Positions 62,640-64,000 of a stretch of DNA of 64,000 nt are shown piece by piece; the first letter of the stretch is position 1, and the number at the start of each line of letters is the position of its first letter. This DNA comes from Synanceia verrucosa (taxonomy: Eukaryota; Chordata; Actinopteri; Perciformes; Synanceiidae). A program made the position numbers and the translations under genes. Below the pieces are notes generated by a model. It worked only from the letters and a program-made list of their open reading frames with translations. It made no database searches and was not told the origin of the DNA. Where the stretch lies: the NCBI GenBank assembly GCA_029721515.1, contig CM056556.1:7688501-7752500 (forward strand), read 5' to 3'.

Positions 62640-63275
62640 TGAATGGCTACTTACAAAAAATTAGAAGATATATTGCTGAATTAAATATATTTGTTGAAAG
62701 GGTCATTGTGACCTTGACCTTTGGCCTTCTAAGGTCATTTTTGGGTTATAAACTAAATGATGTACACTCTATCTGGTAGTAACCATAGATTGTTTAATTT
62801 TGATAGGGAAATGTACTTTTCACCAAAAGGTCAATATTTGACTGATTTCCAAGCTGCAAATTTGTCCTCTATGCACAGTTTTTCATAATTATCGCAGAAA
62901 ATATTAATATTTGACTATAAAAATTTCAACATTATAAATTAAGAATTCTTTTCCAGATATTTTGAGACCAGTCGCATTGCTGTAGCTCCTTCCTACATGA
63001 AGTTATTTTTAAAGATGCATATTTGACCTTGGTGATCTTGACCAAACTGAATCAGTGACTTCAGGATTCCTATATTAGTTTATATACATATATAGGTGAT
63101 GATTGGCTACAAATTTTACACCCTGGAGCGTTCAAAAATAATCAGTTTTAAGTTGGGCCACTTCTGACCAATCCTGAAAATTTTGTTAAAATCCATGCAT
63201 AACTTTTTGAGTTACTTTACAAACCAACAAATTAACAAACAAACCCTGGTGGCGAAGGTAAAAATACCACAGCCT
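62640..63275. repeat. Unclassified interspersed repeat
   Basis: It contains phrases I associate with dispersed fish repeats: GTGACCTTGACCTTTGG near 62708, CATGCATAACTTTTTGAGTT, and an ACAAACCAACAAATTAACAA-type AC-rich end followed by ACCCTGGTGGCGAAGGTAAA. TGACCTT motifs recur at about 62.7 and 63.03 kb. No terminal repeat or coding sequence was identified, so the class is left open. Confidence 0.4.
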
Positions 63276-63324
63276 TTTCGAAACATCACCTCACTGGTGG
63301 TGAGGTGGTAGAGGTGATGGAGAG

Positions 63325-63342
63325 TAACCCTAACCCTAATCA
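63325..63342. repeat. Short telomere-like motif
   Basis: TAACCCTAACCCTAA: two and a half CCCTAA units at the junction between the interspersed repeat and the satellite. Too short to be a true interstitial telomere array. Confidence 0.6.
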
Positions 63343-63344
63343 TA

Positions 63345-64000
63345 AAAAGTAATCCGATGGTCATATTATAGAATGTTGAATTTAATGGTATTATCGGTTA
63401 GAAAAAAAGTTGTCAAAAAAAGTCAAAAGTCACATCACGAGACGTGATCAGACAGTCGTATAGTTGTATTTTGAATGATTTTATGGTATAATCTGTTTAG
63501 AAAAGTGGAAAACACCCTATCATGGAGCGTCAGAAAGAAAAAAGTCATGGTATAGTATGTCAAAAAGTTAAAAATTGTCATAGTTTAGAATATATTTTAA
63601 AAAAAGTAATCACACAGTTATACATTGTAAGATGAATGATTTCATTGTATAATCTGTTGAAAAAAGCCATATTATGGACGATCAAAAAGTACAAAAAAGA
63701 TACTTGAAAAAAGTCATAATGTCATAAAATGTCAAAAAAGGAGAAAAAAAAACGTCAAAAAATTAAAATGTGACAAAAACTGATAAATATACCTTATTAT
63801 GGTATGTTGAATGAATTTATGGCACAATTTGTTGATAAATGTTGTCAAATAGCCATATTATGATATGTCAACAAAAAGCTGTAAAAAAAATGTCATACTA
63901 TAGTATGTCAAAAAAGTCAAAAAACATCAAAAATTAAAACGTGACAGAAAGTGATAAATATGTCTTATTATGGTATGTTGGATGGATTTATAGCACAATT
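63345..64000. repeat. Degenerate AT-rich satellite, about 170-bp period, cut by window end
   Basis: The motif TATGTTGAATGATTTATGGTATAA and its variants recur at about 63.37, 63.47, 63.63, 63.80 and 63.97 kb. The last two copies are 171 bp apart and match over more than 60 bp, including GTGACA(A/G)AAA(C/G)TGATAAATAT. Between copies are CATATTATGG/GTCAAAAAAGTC blocks. The array continues past the right edge. Confidence 0.8.

Overview
The window looks like teleost fish genomic DNA. It is an AT-leaning, intron- and intergene-rich stretch crowded with long (CA/GT)n and (TA)n microsatellites. It carries short terminal-inverted-repeat DNA transposons of types common in ray-finned fishes. It holds one very large vertebrate-type zinc-finger coding exon and no bacterial-type gene organisation. 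The fish assignment is inferred from repeat types and protein character; no database search was run.

Only one protein-coding gene is convincingly supported. It is a single uninterrupted plus-strand coding exon at 36788-48610 encoding 3,940 residues, which I identify as znf469. This is the orthologue of human ZNF469, the brittle cornea syndrome 1 / corneal thickness gene. Support comes from its size, its mostly disordered Ser/Thr/Glu-rich body, and its finger layout: one CCHC finger near residue 820, one C2H2 finger near 2558, and two C-terminal clusters at 3138-3218 and 3335-3436. A strong splice acceptor ends at 36592, so the coding exon begins with about 195 nt of 5' UTR that contains three short upstream ORFs. 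A GC/CpG-rich block at about 8297-8509, bounded by a good acceptor and a GTAAG donor, is the best candidate for an upstream non-coding exon. If it is, most of 8.5-36.6 kb is a first intron of about 28 kb. Two ATTAAA signals in the 1.1 kb after the stop mark possible 3' ends.

Region by region: 1-8.3 kb is upstream non-coding DNA with (GT)n/(CA)n tracts. 8.3-8.5 kb is the candidate 5' exon. 8.5-36.6 kb is non-coding, with many microsatellites, a Harbinger-like MITE nested in another inverted-repeat element (20991-21517), and a 511-bp element with TTAA target duplications and inverted repeats of about 115 bp (32243-32753). It also has a 155-bp (AT)n compound tract 1 kb before the coding exon. 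36.6-49.7 kb is znf469. 49.7-60 kb is apparently gene-free. 60.2-64 kb is repeat-dominated: a probable old repeat with promoter-like motifs, a 41-bp minisatellite open in all three forward frames, a decayed minus-strand hAT transposase fragment, an unclassified interspersed repeat, and a degenerate satellite of about 170-bp period that runs off the window.

No RNA gene, CRISPR array or second protein gene could be supported. I found no undescribed multi-gene system. The best leads are the candidate distal 5' exon/promoter, the uORFs, the candidate phosphodegrons in Znf469, and the three-frame-open minisatellite.
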